Source: Deltaproteobacteria bacterium UBA1386 (GTDB taxonomy: Bacteria; Desulfobacterota; Syntrophorhabdia; Syntrophorhabdales; Syntrophorhabdaceae). Taken from it: 64,000 bases of DNA. Each line of letters opens with the position of its first letter. Within the stretch, counting starts at the first letter, position 1. Made by a program: the position numbers and the translations under genes. Location: NCBI GenBank assembly GCA_002305765.1, contig DBQU01000001.1, forward strand, positions 1 to 64,000, given 5' to 3'. The notes beneath the pieces are model-generated. The model made no database searches and was not told where the DNA came from. It saw only the letters and a list, made by a program, of their open reading frames with translations. Positions 9,477-17,817 of this stretch are shown here, in pieces.

Positions 9477-9925
9477 CAGTAAAGGAAAACCTCGAACTCA
9501 CAATAATTGAAACCTGCCGACCAGCTCTTGGTCTGTGTCGACTTCGCCTTCTTTCCGTGAACGTTCTCGAGGAGTCCCGCGATGATCCCGCTCTCCATGT
9601 CGCAGAACATCTCACCCGTGTATGTGAAACCGGCGCAGGTTATGCATTCGAAAAGCTTCACAGTCATGTGGTCTTCGTCATCGATCACCACTTCGGGGAT
9701 CCCGATCTTCAGTTGCCGTATCGTCGCGGAGAATTCCTCCATGGTCCGCGCCGGAAGCATGTTCCCGACCTTCTTTCCCATCATGTACAGGGTGGCTCCC
9801 GATGTTTCACCGAGGATGCTTCGCATGCCTATGATCCGCAGGATGCGGAACAGGACGAGCGGCACTTCCTCCCCCAGCTGCGGGCGCACTATGTTCTTAA
9901 CATCGTCGACAAGATAATCTTTCAT
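9476..9925 (-). CDS. V4R (4-vinyl reductase-like) domain protein
   Basis: A 149-residue single-domain protein. The C-terminal half matches the V4R pattern: CITCAGF, a CDMESGIIAGLLE helix, and a GFNYCEFEVF end. V4R domains act as small-molecule sensors in PoxR/DmpR/XylR-type phenol and aromatic regulators and occur in bacteriochlorophyll and archaeal proteins. The gene is first in a two-gene unit with the histidine kinase (4-base ATGA overlap). In an aromatic degrader, a hydrocarbon- or phenol-sensing role is plausible but not shown. Confidence 0.8.
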   Translation of the reverse strand: MKDYLVDDVKNIVRPQLGEEVPLVLFRILRIIGMRSILGETSGATLYMMGKKVGNMLPARTMEEFSATIRQLKIGIPEVVIDDEDHMTVKLFECITCAGFTYTGEMFCDMESGIIAGLLENVHGKKAKSTQTKSWSAGFNYCEFEVFLY

Positions 9926-9982
9926 GTGGTGTCCTCCGCCGGTCCTGCGCCCCCCCGGGGGGGTTCGGGTCTTGCTGCGCCG

Positions 9983-10783
9983 TTACGGAATCCTTTGGCT
10001 CCGTCCGGAAGGCCCCTTCCCGATGACGCCTGTCATGGCCTCCTGGATGAGACCGTTTGAAGCGATGACCCCGCCCCCGTAAACGCTGAATGTCCCGCCC
10101 GAAATGCTCGACAGAGAGCCCCCGGCCTCCTCGACGATAAGGGCTCCTGCGGCGAGGTCCCATGGGTTGAGGTGTATCTCCCAGAAGCCGTCGAAACGCC
10201 CGCATGCCACGTAAGCAAGGTTCAGGGCCGCCGAGCCGTCTCTTCGCACGGCCTGCGCCTCGTACAGGAAGTCTATGAAATGATTTATGTTATTATCGGG
10301 GTTGGTGGTTATGTCGTAGGGGAACCCGGTGCTGAGCAGCGATGCCTTGAGACGCTGAACGGACGAGACCCGTATCCTGTTGCCGTTGAGATAGGCCCCC
10401 GCCCCCCGGACCGCGACGAAAAGCTCGTCCATGATGGGGCTGTAGACGACGCCGATGACCATGACGCCGTTCACCTCATACGCGATGGAAGTGCAGAAGA
10501 ACGGATACCCGTGGGCGTAATTGGTCGTGCCGTCGATGGGATCCACTATCCACCGGTTCCTGTCCCCTTCGAAGAGGTTTGCCTTTTCCTCGGCGATGAT
10601 ATCGTCTTCGGGAAAACGCTCCTTTATCACCGATATGATCATTTCCTGGCAGGCTATGTCGACATCGGTGAGGAGGTCTATCTCGCCCTTATGATGGATC
10701 GCGAAGTTTTCCTTGAGGGAATCCTTCTGTATCCTTCCCGATGCGAGCGCCATCTCGACAGCCGTCTGCAGAGGGTCTTTCAT
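9983..10783 (-). CDS. suhB: inositol monophosphatase family protein (SuhB-like)
   Basis: Mg-dependent, Li-sensitive phosphatase fold, 266 residues. Family motifs are in order: DLLTDVDIACQEMI, EEKAN, the metal site WIVDPIDGTTNYAHG, and the C-terminal WDLAAGALIVEEAGG. Substrates in bacteria include myo-inositol-1-phosphate, fructose-1,6-bisphosphate and NADP. Which one applies here cannot be told from sequence. The ATG at 10783 starts the conserved part; the longer frame begins with TTG at 10840 inside the promoter of the next gene. No strong Shine-Dalgarno is seen. Confidence 0.9.
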   Translation of the reverse strand: MKDPLQTAVEMALASGRIQKDSLKENFAIHHKGEIDLLTDVDIACQEMIISVIKERFPEDDIIAEEKANLFEGDRNRWIVDPIDGTTNYAHGYPFFCTSIAYEVNGVMVIGVVYSPIMDELFVAVRGAGAYLNGNRIRVSSVQRLKASLLSTGFPYDITTNPDNNINHFIDFLYEAQAVRRDGSAALNLAYVACGRFDGFWEIHLNPWDLAAGALIVEEAGGSLSSISGGTFSVYGGGVIASNGLIQEAMTGVIGKGPSGRSQRIP

Positions 10784-10833
10784 ACTAGGTAATTCTAATC
10801 GATAATTTCTTTCATTTGCAAGGAAACAGTAAA

Positions 10834-10862
10834 TTGACAATGCTCCGGTTGTAGTCTATTAT
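10834..10862 (+). promoter_or_regulatory. sigma-70 promoter of the galT-like gene, predicted leaderless
   Basis: Consensus -35 TTGACA (10834-10839), 17-base spacer, -10 TATTAT (10857-10862). The expected start of transcription, 7-8 bases downstream, coincides with the ATG at 10870. Confidence 0.75.
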
Positions 10863-10869
10863 TTCCCAA

Positions 10870-11847
10870 ATGGCGGAACTCAGGCGAGACCCTCTAACGG
10901 GAGACTGGGTCGTCGTGGGATATGGCGGCTCGAAATCAAGCGGAACGGGTGTTTGTCCTTTCTGCCCGGGTCACGAGTCAATGACCCCGCCGACCATTCG
11001 TGAGTACATCGATGACCGCGGCGATTGGCTGGTCAGGTGCTTTGCCGCCTCCAATCCGATCTTCGTGATAGAGGTTGAGGAGGACAGGCGCGGTGAAGGT
11101 CTCTACGACAAGATGGGCAACGTCGGTGCCCACGAGATAATCGTGGAGAACAGGTCCCATTCGCGGACGATGTCCATGTACGGTAAGCGGGAGCTGCAAC
11201 TGGTCCTCAACATGTACCGGGACCGTATACTCGATCTCAAGGGAGACACCAGGTTCAAGCATGTGCAGGTGTTCAAGAACCATGGGGAGCTGGCGGGGTC
11301 TTATCTCCTCCATCCCCACTCCCATGTGCTCGCCACGCCGATCCTTCCGGCCCGCGCTTCCCATGAGATCGTCACGACACGCAACCATTTCATGCAGAAG
11401 GAGAGGTGCCTTCTCTGCGATATCATCAGCCAGGAGATACGGCAGGGCAAGAGGCTTGTGAGCATGAACGGGAGTTTTGTTGCCATCTGTCCCTTTGCAT
11501 CCAGGTTCCCTTACGAAACGTGGATCGTGCCGAGATTTCATGAGGCCAATTATGAAAATCTTGTCGATCAGGCAATGAAGGACGACCTGACGGAGATGCT
11601 GCTCGACGTAATGAAGCGTGTCGAGCAGTTCGCCAATGCCTACACCATGGAGATACACACGTCGCCGAACACCACATTCGCCGAACCTCACGGAGACGAC
11701 CTTCCCCTGAGGGAATACCACCACTGGCACATCGAGATCCTGCCGAGGGATTTCCGGTCGTCGAAGTACAAGAGGGATGATGAGTTCTCCGTGTTGTCCA
11801 TAACTCCTGAAGAAGCGGCCGAGTCGATGAAGGCCCAGCGAACATAG
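10870..11847 (+). CDS. galT: galactose-1-phosphate uridylyltransferase-like HIT-superfamily protein
   Basis: A 325-residue protein with GalT fold signatures: the N-terminal RRDPLTGDWVVV, zinc ligands CPFCPG, the active-site region LLHPHSHVLATP, a second CLLCDI, and the terminal HHWHIEILPR. GalT transfers UMP between UDP-glucose and galactose-1-phosphate via a uridylylated His in HPHxQ. Here that Gln is replaced by His (HPHSH), nearer the HxHxH of HIT hydrolases, so a different nucleotidyltransferase or hydrolase activity is possible. The start is supported by the family N-terminus, and no leader or ribosome site precedes it. Confidence 0.85.
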   Translation: MAELRRDPLTGDWVVVGYGGSKSSGTGVCPFCPGHESMTPPTIREYIDDRGDWLVRCFAASNPIFVIEVEEDRRGEGLYDKMGNVGAHEIIVENRSHSRTMSMYGKRELQLVLNMYRDRILDLKGDTRFKHVQVFKNHGELAGSYLLHPHSHVLATPILPARASHEIVTTRNHFMQKERCLLCDIISQEIRQGKRLVSMNGSFVAICPFASRFPYETWIVPRFHEANYENLVDQAMKDDLTEMLLDVMKRVEQFANAYTMEIHTSPNTTFAEPHGDDLPLREYHHWHIEILPRDFRSSKYKRDDEFSVLSITPEEAAESMKAQRT

Positions 11848-12032
11848 GGTGGATGCCTGTCATCGGAGAACCTGAAGGCCCCCTATTGGGATATGCATAT
11901 CCTGTGCCTCGTCTGCAACGGTTGGAATATTCAGGGAAAAGATTGAGAAAATTCTTGAAGAAATACTTCTATGTATAAAATTTTCAAAAAATATTGGCGA
12001 GTGGCCGCGCTCAAAAAAATCAAAAAAATCTC

Positions 12033-12062
12033 TTGACAACGTGAGGGCCGGTCAGGTAAAAA
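12033..12062 (+). promoter_or_regulatory. candidate promoter of nrdD operon
   Basis: TTGACA at 12033-12038 with a weak -10 TAAAAA at 12057-12062 (18-base spacer). It sits just upstream of the NrdR boxes. Confidence 0.5.
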
Positions 12063-12109
12063 GTACTACATGTAGTGTGGATATCTAGTGGACATACTAT
12101 ATGTAGTGT
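12063..12109 (+). promoter_or_regulatory. tandem NrdR boxes
   Basis: Two 16-bp sites, GTACTACATGTAGTGT (12063-12078) and ATACTATATGTAGTGT (12094-12109), fit the NrdR consensus acaCwAtATaTwGtgt closely. They start 31 bp apart, i.e. about three helical turns, the usual spacing for paired NrdR boxes. They predict repression of nrdD-grx-nrdG when dATP/ATP is high. Confidence 0.85.
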
Positions 12110-12204
12110 TTCGGAGGGGGATTGCACTACGATTGACTTTCGGGAAGCATAGCCTGTCTTAACAAGACGAATCATACAAGTAAACAATTCTGATAGGGGG
12201 ATGC

Positions 12205-14292
12205 ATGGAAACAACGGATCTGAATCTATTTGTCAGAACCTCGGAGGAAAGCATTGCCGGTTGGGACCGGTCGAAGATCGTTGACGCTCTCATCAGAGAG
12301 ACGCTGATCGACCGCGACACGGCCGGCGAGATCAGCAAGGAAGTGGAACAGATGATCAGGCGGTCCGGCATCGAGGTCATCACCGCACCCCTCATCCGGG
12401 AACTTGTCAATGCGAGACTGATCGAGAAGGGGCTTGAAAGCTCCCGGAAGATGCACACGAGGCTTGGTATGCCCCTGTATGATGTTGACAGCCTCATCCT
12501 TCACCCCAACAAGGAGAACGCAAACGTGCCTCATGGCCCGGAGGCCACGAACCTGACCCTGGCGGAGGGCATCAAGAAGGAATACGCGCTCCTGTCCGTC
12601 TTCTCCCAGGAGGTGGCCGATGCCCACATGAACGGGGACATACACCTCCACGACCTCGGTTTTGTCGACAGGCCATACTGCAGCGGCCAGTCCCTCGAAT
12701 ATATCAAAAAGTTCGGGCTCGATCTGCCGCACTCCCTGTCCATGGCCAGGCCGGCTAAGCATGCGGAAGTGCTCCTTGCCCATCTCGTCAAGTTTGCGGC
12801 GGCCCTCCAGAGTCATTTCGCGGGCGCCATAGGCTGGGACGCCATAAACATCTTCTTCGCGCCCTATATCGAGGGGATGAGCGACAACGACGTGAAGCAG
12901 CTCGCGCAGATGCTTATCTTCGAATTCTCCCAGCAGGCCGTGGCTAGGGGCGGCCAGGCGATCTTCACCGACATAAACATCTACTGGGAGATACCGAAGC
13001 ACTTTGTCAACGTGCCGGCCATCGGCCCCAACGGCAAGTTTACGGGCAAGACCTACGGTGAATATGAGAAGGAAGCCCAGCGCTTTGCCTGGAAGCTCTT
13101 CGAGGTCTACAAGGAAGGCGACGGGGCGGGGCGGCCCTTCTTTTTCCCGAAACCCATCGTCCATATCACGGAGAAGTTCTTCCATACCGACGGCCACATG
13201 GATTTCCTGAACCTCATATGCGACGTCGCATCCGACAAGGGCAACACCTACTATGTCTTCGACAGGGGAGAGACGGCCAAGATATCCGAATGCTGCCGCC
13301 TGAGCTTCAAGCTCGAGGAAAGTGACCTTCTTGACGCGAAGGAGCCGTGGAGGATGCGGTACTGCGCCCTCCAGAACGTGTCCCTCAACCTGCCGAGGCT
13401 TGCCTACATGGCGAAGAACGACGACACGAAGCTTTTCAACCTCATCACGGAGAGGTTCATCCTTGCCGTCAAGGCCCACAAGGAGAAACGGGCGTTCATG
13501 GAGAAACTTCTTTCCCTGGGGGAGAACGGACCGCTCGCGCTCCTCACGATGAACCGGGACGGGATGCCCTATCTCAGGTTCAATCTCGCATCGCACCTCA
13601 TAGGCATGGTCGGTCTCAACGAGATGGTGCAGATACATACCGGCGAGGAGATGCACGAATCAAGACGGGCGTTGAAGTTCGGCATCAAGGCCATTGCCCA
13701 CATGAACCTTCTCACGGAGAAGATGCGGCGACAGGAGAACATGAAGATCGTCCTGGAGCAGACCCCGGCGGAAAGCACGAGTTACCGGTTCGCGCGCCTG
13801 GACCTCCGGTATTTCTCTCCCCACGCCGGCAGGATCATGAAAGGCGACATCGCATCCGGTGAGGTCTATTACACGAATTCGACGCATCTGAACGTCAAGC
13901 ACGCCATGAATCCCATCGAAAGGGTAACCACGGAGGGGCTGTTCCATCCCCTTATCGAGGCAGGCTCCATATCGCACGTCTGGCTTGGAGAAGCGCAGCC
14001 CTCGAAGGAGGCCATCGCCGACTTCGTCATCAAGACCTTCAAGCACACGACCAATGACCAGATAGCTTTCTCCCCGGAATTCACCACATGTAACAAGTGC
14101 CACAGGACGGGGCGGGGTCTTGCCGATACCTGTTCGTACTGCGGTTCCACCGATGTGGATGGTATTACGAGGATAACCGGATACTTCACCAAGGTATCAA
14201 GCTGGAACAAAGGTAAGCTGGGAGAGCTAAAGGACCGTTATCGCAATTCGGAGTTCTTCTCCGAAAGGCGCAAGGCGGCTGCCAACGACTAG
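12205..14292 (+). CDS. nrdD: anaerobic (class III) ribonucleoside-triphosphate reductase
   Basis: Glycyl-radical enzyme reducing NTPs to dNTPs without oxygen. It has 695 residues: an N-terminal ATP-cone-like allosteric segment (about 10-75), the central barrel, the C-terminal zinc site Cys629/632/643/646 (CNKC, CSYC), and the radical-bearing Gly659 in RITGY. Spacing to the C-terminus is normal. An SD-like AGGGGG (12195-12200) precedes the ATG. It is followed by a glutaredoxin-like gene and nrdG as one transcription unit under paired NrdR boxes. Confidence 0.96.
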   Translation: METTDLNLFVRTSEESIAGWDRSKIVDALIRETLIDRDTAGEISKEVEQMIRRSGIEVITAPLIRELVNARLIEKGLESSRKMHTRLGMPLYDVDSLILHPNKENANVPHGPEATNLTLAEGIKKEYALLSVFSQEVADAHMNGDIHLHDLGFVDRPYCSGQSLEYIKKFGLDLPHSLSMARPAKHAEVLLAHLVKFAAALQSHFAGAIGWDAINIFFAPYIEGMSDNDVKQLAQMLIFEFSQQAVARGGQAIFTDINIYWEIPKHFVNVPAIGPNGKFTGKTYGEYEKEAQRFAWKLFEVYKEGDGAGRPFFFPKPIVHITEKFFHTDGHMDFLNLICDVASDKGNTYYVFDRGETAKISECCRLSFKLEESDLLDAKEPWRMRYCALQNVSLNLPRLAYMAKNDDTKLFNLITERFILAVKAHKEKRAFMEKLLSLGENGPLALLTMNRDGMPYLRFNLASHLIGMVGLNEMVQIHTGEEMHESRRALKFGIKAIAHMNLLTEKMRRQENMKIVLEQTPAESTSYRFARLDLRYFSPHAGRIMKGDIASGEVYYTNSTHLNVKHAMNPIERVTTEGLFHPLIEAGSISHVWLGEAQPSKEAIADFVIKTFKHTTNDQIAFSPEFTTCNKCHRTGRGLADTCSYCGSTDVDGITRITGYFTKVSSWNKGKLGELKDRYRNSEFFSERRKAAAND

Positions 14293-14328
14293 AACACTGA
14301 CGGATCCTACAAAATTCAAGGAGGGAGT

Positions 14329-14592
14329 ATGGGGATAGTGAAGATCTTCTACAAGGATGATTGCCCGATGTGTCCAATGGCGAAACAGCTGAAGGACCAT
14401 CTCCGGGAAAAGAACGTTGCCGTTGACGACTACAACGTCGGAACGACTGAAGGCCTTGCCGAGGCGACATTCTATCGCGTCATGGCATTGCCCACCATCC
14501 TCGTTGAAGATGAGTCGGAGAACTCCCTGGGCGAGTGGAGAGGCAACGTGCCTCATATCGACGAGGTACTCAGTGCAGTTCAAGGAGCCTGA
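14329..14592 (+). CDS. glutaredoxin/thioredoxin-like protein, NrdH-like
   Basis: An 87-residue thioredoxin-fold protein with redox motif C12-P-M-C15, a cis-proline block (MALPTILVE) and the expected beta-alpha-beta pattern. The position between nrdD and nrdG suggests it reduces NrdD or its zinc-site cysteines. Some class III reductases use a redoxin instead of formate, so this may be the reductant here. It has a GGAGGG ribosome site and overlaps nrdG by 20 bases. Confidence 0.85.
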   Translation: MGIVKIFYKDDCPMCPMAKQLKDHLREKNVAVDDYNVGTTEGLAEATFYRVMALPTILVEDESENSLGEWRGNVPHIDEVLSAVQGA

Positions 14593-15352
14593 TTGCCCGG
14601 CTGTAAAGGGTTTCATTGAGACCAGTTTTGTGGACTGGAAGGGGTGTCTCGCATCCGTTCTCTTCCTTGGCGGCTGCAACTTCCGGTGTCCCTTCTGTCA
14701 CAACCGCGACCTCGTTCTCAACCCGGGGGGGCTGGAGGACGTCCCGATCGAGTATATTGTCGCAACCATAAGGAAATACAGGGCTCAGTGGGTCGACAGG
14801 ATCGTGGTGACCGGGGGTGAGCCGACAATACACAAGAACCTGTACCGGCTTATGGGTCTCTTGAAAAGCGAAGGGATGAAGATCAAGCTCGATACGAACG
14901 GGTCAAGCCCCTCTGCCGTGAAGGGCCTTGTCAATGACGGCCTCGTGGACGCGATCGCCATGGATGTCAAAGGTCCCCTGGACCGGTATTCCCGGTGGTG
15001 CGGTATCAATGTCGATGACCGCAAAGTGCAGGAAAGTATTGAGTTTATCATGGGTTCCGGGATCGATCATTACTTCCGCATGACAGTTGTGCCTTTTCTC
15101 CACAGGGAGGAGGATGTCTACATGGTTGCTGCCCATCTTCAGGGGGCGAAAGACTTCGTGGTCCAGACTTTCAGGCCCGATATCACTCTGAATACCGCCT
15201 TTTCGCGGATAAGGCCTTTCAGCCCTGACAGGATGAACCAGATCAAGGCGAACGTCTCGGACATTATGGCCGGGGAGAGTGTCCGGGGAAAGGAAGTGAG
15301 GCCGCATCTCAGCATTGCCGGCAAGACGGACCAGGACAACCTGTATAGTTGA
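14573..15352 (+). CDS. nrdG: anaerobic ribonucleotide reductase-activating radical-SAM protein
   Basis: Radical SAM activase that installs the glycyl radical on NrdD. The [4Fe-4S]/SAM motif CNFRCPFC is at residues 35-42, followed by VVTGGEPT (the GGE motif) and a TIM-barrel-like remainder; 259 residues. I chose GTG at 14573, with GAGG six bases upstream, overlapping the redoxin gene. The frame stays open further upstream, but those starts lie inside the redoxin. The length is that of the longer NrdG/PflA-like subfamily. Confidence 0.9.
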   Translation: MQFKEPDCPAVKGFIETSFVDWKGCLASVLFLGGCNFRCPFCHNRDLVLNPGGLEDVPIEYIVATIRKYRAQWVDRIVVTGGEPTIHKNLYRLMGLLKSEGMKIKLDTNGSSPSAVKGLVNDGLVDAIAMDVKGPLDRYSRWCGINVDDRKVQESIEFIMGSGIDHYFRMTVVPFLHREEDVYMVAAHLQGAKDFVVQTFRPDITLNTAFSRIRPFSPDRMNQIKANVSDIMAGESVRGKEVRPHLSIAGKTDQDNLYS

Positions 15353-15412
15353 AAGCAGAGAACCGGGGGATCGATGCCCGGCATGTCCGTGGATGACAGA
15401 AAGAGTAAATGA

Positions 15413-15446
15413 AAAGGCAAAAGATTCGATCTTTTGCCTTTATTTT
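15413..15446. terminator. bidirectional intrinsic terminator between nrdG and rpoD
   Basis: Perfect 13-bp stem (15413-15425 with 15429-15441) and a 3-base loop, followed by ATTTTC on the plus strand. It sits between convergent nrdG and rpoD, so it can serve both. Confidence 0.85.
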
Positions 15447-15508
15447 CTATCCGGCCTAATTATTTCCAGGTCTCTTCCTTGGATCCTGCTCTCTGTTCCC
15501 CACCTTTT

Positions 15509-17026
15509 CTATTCCAGGAAACTTTCCAGTCTCTTCCGCCGTGAGGGGTGTTTCAGCTTGCGCAGGGCCTTTGCCTCTATCTGGCGGATACGCTCGCGGG
15601 TCAGCCCGAAGACCTCTCCGACCTCTTCGAGCGTGTAGTCCGTCTTCTCGCCGATGCCGAGCCTCATCCGGATGACCTTCTCCTCCCGAGGGGTCAGCGT
15701 GGACAGGACCTTGTCGATCTCCTCCTTGAGAGAGATGCTGACAAGCTCGTTGAAGGGCGACGGTGACTTTGGATCCGCAATGAAATCGCCAAGCTTTGAT
15801 TCGTCATCGCCAATGGGGGTTTCTATGGAGATCGGCTCGTTCGAGACCTTCATGATCTTCCGCACCTTTTCCAGGGGAAGCCCCGCCTTCAGCGAGATCT
15901 CGTCGAGATTGGGCTCCCGGCCGAGTTCCTGGAAGAGGGAGATGGTAACCTTCGTTATCTTGTTCATGGTCTCGAGGACATGAACGGGAACCCTGATGGT
16001 GCGCGCGTAGTCGGCGATGGCACGGGTGATGGCCTGCCGGATCCACCAGGTCGAGTAGGTGGAGAACTTGTATCCCTTCTGGTAATCGTACTTTTCGGCT
16101 GCCTTCATGAGACCCATGTTCCCTTCCTGAATGAGATCAAGGAACGAAAGGCCCCTGTTAAGATATTTCTTGGCTATATTGATGACAAGCCTCAGGTTTG
16201 CCTGTATCAGGCGGTTCTTGACCGTTTTGAGGCCGTTCTCGATCTCACCGATCTCGAGCAGTCTCTTCTTGACCTTCCGCGCTTCCTTGTCGTCCATGAA
16301 CTTGAGCTGTCTCTGGACCTTGCGGATGATCTCTTCAAGGACCTTCTTGTTGAGATTGAGGTTGATGAGGTTTTCCTCGACCTTCTTTTCCAGGGCCTTG
16401 AGCTTCTTTTCGTTGAGCTTTTTCGTTGCCTCGTTGACCTTGACGGAATTCCTTCTGATCTCCTCTTTCTTCTCGTGCTGGTTCTTGATGCTGTTGATAA
16501 GGGAGACCGTCTTCTTCCTGTACTTGTCCTCATCCTTCTTGGAATAGTTCAACTCGTCGATATTCTTGACCACATCGACTATGTTGATGGCCTCTTTCTT
16601 GAGAAGGGAGGCTATTTCCATGAGTTCCTGGATGGCGTGGGGCAGGTCGAAGAGGAGGTTTCGTATCATGCGCTCGCCGTCTTCGATCCTCTTCGCGATC
16701 ATGTACTCTTCTTCCGAATTGAGGAGGGAGACCCTGCCGATATCCTTGAGGTAGGCCCAGATGATGTTGTCGGTCCTCTCCGAGGGAAACCGTTCCATCT
16801 CACCCCATTCCTGGGATTCCTCTTCCGGGGCGGCTTCGATCTTTTCCTTGATCGTATCGACTATATCGATGTTGGATTCGGTGAGAAAATCAAAGATATC
16901 TTCAATGTCCTCAGGCGAGAAGATGTTCTGCGGAAGATAATCATTGATCTCGTCGGGGGTCAGGTACCCTTTTTCCGTTCCGATGTCTACGAGATGTTGG
17001 ATTTCGCTATGATTTTTGATGGTCAT
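15509..17026 (-). CDS. rpoD: RNA polymerase primary sigma factor
   Basis: Housekeeping sigma-70, 505 residues. It has region 1.1 at the N-terminus, region 1.2 (NIIWAYLKDIGRVSLL), a shortened non-conserved region rich in Lys/Glu (about 160-270), region 2 (DLIQEGNMGLMKAAEKYDYQ and KFSTYSTWWIRQAI), region 3, and region 4.2 with LEEVGEVFGLTRERIRQIE. GGAG lies seven bases before the ATG. It is alone on its strand here, without the common dnaG neighbour. Its short leader holds a terminator-like hairpin. Confidence 0.97.
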   Translation of the reverse strand: MTIKNHSEIQHLVDIGTEKGYLTPDEINDYLPQNIFSPEDIEDIFDFLTESNIDIVDTIKEKIEAAPEEESQEWGEMERFPSERTDNIIWAYLKDIGRVSLLNSEEEYMIAKRIEDGERMIRNLLFDLPHAIQELMEIASLLKKEAINIVDVVKNIDELNYSKKDEDKYRKKTVSLINSIKNQHEKKEEIRRNSVKVNEATKKLNEKKLKALEKKVEENLINLNLNKKVLEEIIRKVQRQLKFMDDKEARKVKKRLLEIGEIENGLKTVKNRLIQANLRLVINIAKKYLNRGLSFLDLIQEGNMGLMKAAEKYDYQKGYKFSTYSTWWIRQAITRAIADYARTIRVPVHVLETMNKITKVTISLFQELGREPNLDEISLKAGLPLEKVRKIMKVSNEPISIETPIGDDESKLGDFIADPKSPSPFNELVSISLKEEIDKVLSTLTPREEKVIRMRLGIGEKTDYTLEEVGEVFGLTRERIRQIEAKALRKLKHPSRRKRLESFLE

Positions 17027-17044
17027 CTATTCTCCGGGCAGTAA

Positions 17045-17078
17045 AAAATGCCCTAACTCGTTGGTTCTAGGGCATTTT
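17045..17078 (-). terminator. terminator-like hairpin in the rpoD leader (possible attenuator)
   Basis: Perfect 11-bp stem AAAATGCCCTA/TAGGGCATTTT with a 12-base loop. On the minus strand it is followed by TTTTTTA, and it ends 19 bases before the rpoD ATG. It lies between the rpoD promoter and the gene. Confidence 0.65.
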
Positions 17079-17106
17079 CTGTGTTCGTCCACGTATCTAC
17101 ATAGTA

Positions 17107-17136
17107 AATATACCAATTGGGTGTTATTTTTGTCAA
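17107..17136 (-). promoter_or_regulatory. sigma-70 promoter of rpoD
   Basis: On the minus strand: TTGACA (17131-17136), 18-base spacer, TATATT (17107-17112). Expected start near 17100, giving a leader of about 75 bases. Confidence 0.75.
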
Positions 17137-17194
17137 GGTCGATTTCTCCAGTTTGTGAATTTGCCCACGAAGAGAATTATCGGAGAGATTTGCA

Positions 17195-17223
17195 TTGACT
17201 AAAGGGAGAATGGGTTATATAAG
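17195..17223 (+). promoter_or_regulatory. sigma-70 promoter of uspA
   Basis: TTGACT (17195-17200), 17-base spacer, TATAAG (17218-17223); about 22 bases of leader to the ATG at 17252. Confidence 0.65.
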
Positions 17224-17251
17224 TGACTAATATGCCGGAAAGGGGGTTTCG

Positions 17252-17707
17252 ATGTTCAAAAAGATACTTTGTCCCGTGGATTTTTCCGAATTTACGAAGG
17301 ATGTGATCGCCTATGCCGCGGACATATCGAAACAATATGGCGCTGAACTCCATGTGCTCCACGTCATACCCAACCTGACCTACTTCACCCCTTATGAATC
17401 TTTCCTCACGCCCGAGAACCTTGTGGCCATAGAGAAGAACATCCAGGACGAGGTGGACAGGGATTTCGGGAAAATCCTGAAAAATGTCGACATCGATGTG
17501 AAGAAGGCCGTAAGGACCGGCGTGGCCTTCGTCGAGATCATCGACTACGCGAAGGCCGAGGGTATAGACCTCATCGTCATGGGCACGCACGGGCGCAGCG
17601 GTATAGAGCATATCCTCATAGGGAACGTGGCGGAGAAGGTGGTACGGAAGTCCCCCTGTCCCGTGATGACCATCAGGCCGAAGGGGAAAGGGTTCAAAAT
17701 GCCGTAA
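17252..17707 (+). CDS. uspA: universal stress protein, UspA family
   Basis: A 151-residue Rossmann-like single-domain protein. It starts MFKKILCPVDFS and carries the nucleotide-binding signature GTHGRSGIEH...GNVAEKVV, the ATP-binding subtype (G-2x-G-9x-G-S/T), ending in CPVMTIRP. The role is general stress adaptation; the partner is not evident. GGAAAGGGGG precedes the ATG. It is monocistronic, divergent from rpoD and convergent with radA. Confidence 0.93.
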   Translation: MFKKILCPVDFSEFTKDVIAYAADISKQYGAELHVLHVIPNLTYFTPYESFLTPENLVAIEKNIQDEVDRDFGKILKNVDIDVKKAVRTGVAFVEIIDYAKAEGIDLIVMGTHGRSGIEHILIGNVAEKVVRKSPCPVMTIRPKGKGFKMP

Positions 17708-17711
17708 AATA

Positions 17712-17738
17712 CGGCTTGAACCGCTTGAACCGCTTGAA
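17712..17738. repeat. CTTGAACCG tandem repeat
   Basis: Three near-identical 9-mer units right after the uspA stop. No clear inverted partner arm is seen within 100 bases. Confidence 0.6.
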
Positions 17739-17817
17739 TATTTAGAAGAAACCAGTTTGTTCGTGGTCCCGTGATGGCCATCCGGCTGTAAGACTCGAAG
17801 AACTCTCTTGATGGGTT

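Larger units (their letters stand above)
11848..12204. other. intergenic region upstream of nrdD
   Basis: 357 bases without a gene. It holds a perfect 14-bp palindrome GGATATGCATATCC (11889-11902, role unknown), an A/T-rich stretch, the nrdD promoter and two NrdR boxes. No clear terminator for the galT-like gene is visible. Confidence 0.7.
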
